The notes under the pieces are model-generated. The model was not told the origin of the DNA and did no database searches. It saw only the letters and a program-made list of their open reading frames with translations. Positions 25,497 to 27,412 of a stretch of DNA of 27,412 nt are shown here, in pieces. The stretch spans positions 1-27,412 of the forward strand of contig JAAFHG010000007.1 in NCBI GenBank assembly GCA_013297585.1, written 5' to 3'. Made by a program: the position numbers and the translations under genes. Source of the DNA: Chitinophagales bacterium. Lineage in GTDB: Bacteria > Bacteroidota > Bacteroidia > Chitinophagales > Chitinophagaceae. Each line of letters opens with the position of its first letter. Positions within the stretch are counted from its first letter, which is position 1.

Positions 25497-25880
25497 ATGA
25501 ATACTTCTTACAAAATAATGCTTCGGTTAGCAAGAATTACATTAATAGTTTGCATAATAGTTTGTTTGACTTTATACATAAGTTATAAACAGACAATTGA
25601 AAAAAAAGAGCCAATAGAATATAGTTTAGTTAATCAAACTGAAAGTTATTGGCGAGGAACAAATTATAAAATGTATATAGTTTACAATAGAAAAAAACAT
25701 CTTGTTTCGATTAGCAGAAAGATGTCTGATTCAATTGATGTAGGTAAAATGCCAAAACTTTATTACAACGAGCTTACAACTTCAATTGTTAATGATTATC
25801 ATAAATCAACAGCTTTAAAAGTTTTATCTGTTTTATTAATATTGTTTTCTTTAAGTTTCCTTGTTAAAGCAAGAAAATAA
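25497..25880 (+). CDS. Small two-helix membrane protein, possible partner of the RHS tail
   Basis: 127 residues. I recognise no family with confidence. Two hydrophobic helices lie at about 8-30 (MLRLARITLIVCIIVCLTLY) and 104-123 (ALKVLSVLLILFSLSFLVKA), with a ~70-residue polar domain between (YWRGTNYKMYIVYNRKKHLV, then DVGKMPKLYYNE), a layout reminiscent of DUF3592-type proteins. The ATG follows the RHS stop with no gap (TAAATG), and a strong terminator follows the stop at once. Position directly after an RHS C-terminal tail is where immunity genes are found, so this may protect against the RHS tip; that is inference from location. It appears intact although the RHS gene is damaged. Confidence 0.65.
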   Translation: MNTSYKIMLRLARITLIVCIIVCLTLYISYKQTIEKKEPIEYSLVNQTESYWRGTNYKMYIVYNRKKHLVSISRKMSDSIDVGKMPKLYYNELTTSIVNDYHKSTALKVLSVLLILFSLSFLVKARK

Positions 25881-25910
25881 AATAAAAGCCCCTCACGGGG
25901 CTTTTATTTT
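25881..25910 (+). terminator. Strong rho-independent terminator after the small membrane protein
   Basis: AATAAAAGCCCC-TCAC-GGGGCTTTTATT is a perfect 12-base-pair stem with a 4-base loop, followed by TT. It begins directly after the stop of the small membrane protein; the A/T flanks make it work on both strands. Confidence 0.85.
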
Positions 25911-25919
25911 GCAAATAAG

Positions 25920-25983
25920 TTTGTGGCTTTGCCACAAAAAGGGTTTTAAAACAGGGGCAAAAAAATACAAGTGGCTTCGCCAC
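25920..25983. repeat. Two GTGGCTTYGCCAC hairpins before the IS element
   Basis: TTTGTGGC-TTT-GCCACAAA at 25920-25938 (8-base-pair stem) and GTGGC-TTC-GCCAC at 25971-25983 (5-base-pair stem). The 13-base core differs at one base and repeats at a 48-base interval. No T-run follows, so they are not terminators. Confidence 0.5.
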
Positions 25984-25995
25984 ACCTTTTGCTCA

Positions 25996-27297
25996 GCCTT
26001 GGTACGTGTCCTCACCATAGGTGTACGAAAGATAAATTGGCTCTTTGATACAATAAAATCAAATTTATCCGTTGCTTTAAGATGGAATTACAAAAAGTGC
26101 TTTCATTAATACCTTCTAAGTTATTGGAAGCGTTAGCTATCGAAACCGAGGTGGACGTTTTTACAAAAAAATTGCAAGGCGAAGTGATGTTTAAATTGCT
26201 GCTGCATTGTATTATTAGCCACAAAGACAATAGCCTTCGCACTATGGAATCAGCTTATGAAACACTTGTTTTTAGGCTCATTAATAGTAAAAATAGGCAC
26301 AGTAGTATTCGGTTTAGTTCCATTGGTACAAGGCTATCTGTTATCAATGCTGCCTATTTCGAAAAACTATTTGAAGCGTGTGTTCGTGTCTACAAAAAAG
26401 AATTAGGTACTGATAAAAATGCAATTATCCGATTCGATTCTACCATTGTTGCCTTATCAACCAAGTTATAAAATGTCGGTTATCAGTTAAAAGGTGGCGA
26501 TGCAGATAATTATCGTCAACTGAAGTTTACCGTTGGCTATGCCGATATTCCAGAGATAGTTCATTTTTATACAGACCAAACACATAACAGTGAGAATGTA
26601 GCATTAAGAGAAACCATACTTAAACAATCAGAAAATGATGTAAACAGCATTAAGATATTTGACAGAGGTATTACCGCAAGAAGCACCTACGATACATTTA
26701 CCAACAAGGGGATTCAATTTGTATCAAGGATTAATGTAAAATCTAAACACGATAAAGTAAAAAATAATGACGGTAAAAAAGAGACGACACTTGAAACTGC
26801 TACTCTAAGAATTGTTAGTGATGAATGGTGCCAGTTTTATGGGGAAGGCGGCATTAAGCCCAAGCATTTATTTAGAAGAATTGAAGCTGTTAGACTGGAA
26901 AATAATGAGCCAATTAGCTTTATAACAAACATAGAAAACCTAACAGCAATAGACATTACAGAGCTTTATAAAAGAAGATGGGATATAGAAGTGTTTTTTA
27001 AGTTCATTAAACAATTACTCAATTTTAAACACTTGCTAAGCAGGAATGAAAATGGCATAAAAGTGGTTTTGTACGTAACCATGATTGCAGCCATACTATT
27101 AACGGCTCACAAAAAAATAAATCAACTAAATGGCTTTAAAATACCCAAACTAAAATTTAGCAATGAACTAGAAAATGAAATTGTAAAGGATCTAATAAGA
27201 ATGTGTGGTGGAAATCCTGAAAAACTAAATGAAGTTTTATTGTGTAACACCTCATAAATATCTTTCGTACACCTGTGGTGAGGACACGAACCAAGGC
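25996..27297 (+). mobile_element. IS4-family insertion sequence, about 1.3 kb
   Basis: Bounded by 39-base inverted repeats, 25996-26034 and 27259-27297, identical at 37 of 39 positions (left end GCCTTGGTACGTGTCCTCAC, right end the complement with two changes). Each repeat holds a small CACC-N3-GGTG hairpin. One transposase gene lies inside and is broken by a stop codon. No direct target duplication is visible in the flanks (TTTTGCTCA on the left, GAGGATAGT on the right), so the ends may be off by a few bases or the duplication has decayed. Confidence 0.85.
26082..27257 (+). pseudogene. IS4-family transposase with an internal stop codon
   Basis: Apart from one TAA at 26469-26471 the frame is continuous from ATG 26082 to the stop at 27255-27257 (391 codons including the stop). 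The DDE residues are present: first Asp in IIRFDSTIVALS, second in IKIFDRGITA, and the Y-2-R-3-E-6-K signature in YKRRWDIEVFFKFIK. The text across the stop reads STKL-stop-NVGYQLKGGDADNYRQ, where relatives have a hydrophobic residue, so a single change such as TTA to TAA explains it. The break lies just after the first catalytic Asp; the resulting 129-residue fragment lacks the other two. The element could still be moved by an intact copy elsewhere. A sequencing error is also possible. Confidence 0.85.
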
Positions 27298-27383
27298 GAG
27301 GATAGTATTAGATATTGTATCAAACCCGTCAGGTCTTAAAGTCACAGGTGTTCGGAAGTTTATTTTACTACCGGAAATATGTC

Positions 27384-27396
27384 GTTCCTATGGAAC
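27384..27396. repeat. Short palindrome near the right edge
   Basis: GTTCC-TAT-GGAAC, a perfect 5-base stem with a 3-base loop, 87 bases beyond the IS element. The 115 bases right of the IS contain no gene. The sequence runs off the window, so its context is unknown. Confidence 0.3.
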
Positions 27397-27412
27397 TTTT
27401 ACCATTTCGGGT

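Overview
The window is AT-rich DNA from a member of the Bacteroidota, most like the Chitinophagaceae/Sphingobacteriales. The evidence is a type IX secretion (T9SS) surface protein with a C-terminal 'VYPNP' sorting tail, YD/RHS repeat proteins of Bacteroidota style, many secreted glycosidases, a TPR-type sensor kinase paired with a LuxR-type regulator, and a TAnnTTTG promoter box. The organism is inferred from protein style only; there is no rRNA or tRNA gene in the window.

Layout. (1) 1-4987, minus strand: an L-rhamnose catabolic operon read right to left, made of permease rhaT, the fused aldolase/dehydrogenase rhaEW, mutarotase rhaM and isomerase rhaI (cut by the window edge). No rhamnulokinase is in view. 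(2) 5106-8752: a secreted NIPSNAP-like protein, then divergently gltX (glutamyl-tRNA synthetase), a stand-alone B12-binding mutase subunit and a crotonase-family enzyme. (3) 8819-14910: a sensor kinase and response regulator overlapping by 4 bases, then a 991-residue T9SS surface protein with a strong terminator. (4) 15095-23548: a carbohydrate-degrading cluster: a GH128-like glycosidase and a sialate-O-acetylesterase-type esterase (minus strand); a Tat-exported GH116-like enzyme coupled to a predicted exported RbsD/FucU-like mutarotase (minus strand); and a divergent GH29 alpha-L-fucosidase. (5) 23549-27412: an accessory tail holding the 3' end of a frameshifted RHS gene, a small membrane protein starting on the base after the RHS stop, a terminator, and an IS4-family element whose transposase has one in-frame stop.

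Two non-coding patterns stand out. First, four gene junctions (three in the rhamnose operon, one after the response regulator) carry an inverted pair of a ~20-base GC-rich word, GCCCCTAACCCCTAAAGGGG, around an AT-rich core of about 65-105 bases: a MITE- or REPIN-like arrangement. Two copies lie inside the 5' coding ends of rhaM and rhaEW and add near-identical peptides (SPSGV-R/G-G) to both proteins; another supplies the stop codon of the response regulator. Second, a 54-base sequence occurs twice (18075-18128 and 21860-21913, 42 of 54 bases identical, no gaps) upstream of the two minus-strand glycan operons, as a shared promoter or leader element might.

The rhamnose genes import L-rhamnose and take it to dihydroxyacetone phosphate and a lactaldehyde-derived product. 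The glycosidase cluster would release sugars, including fucose, outside the cytoplasm. No SusC/SusD pair is present, so the cluster is not a classical complete polysaccharide utilisation locus.
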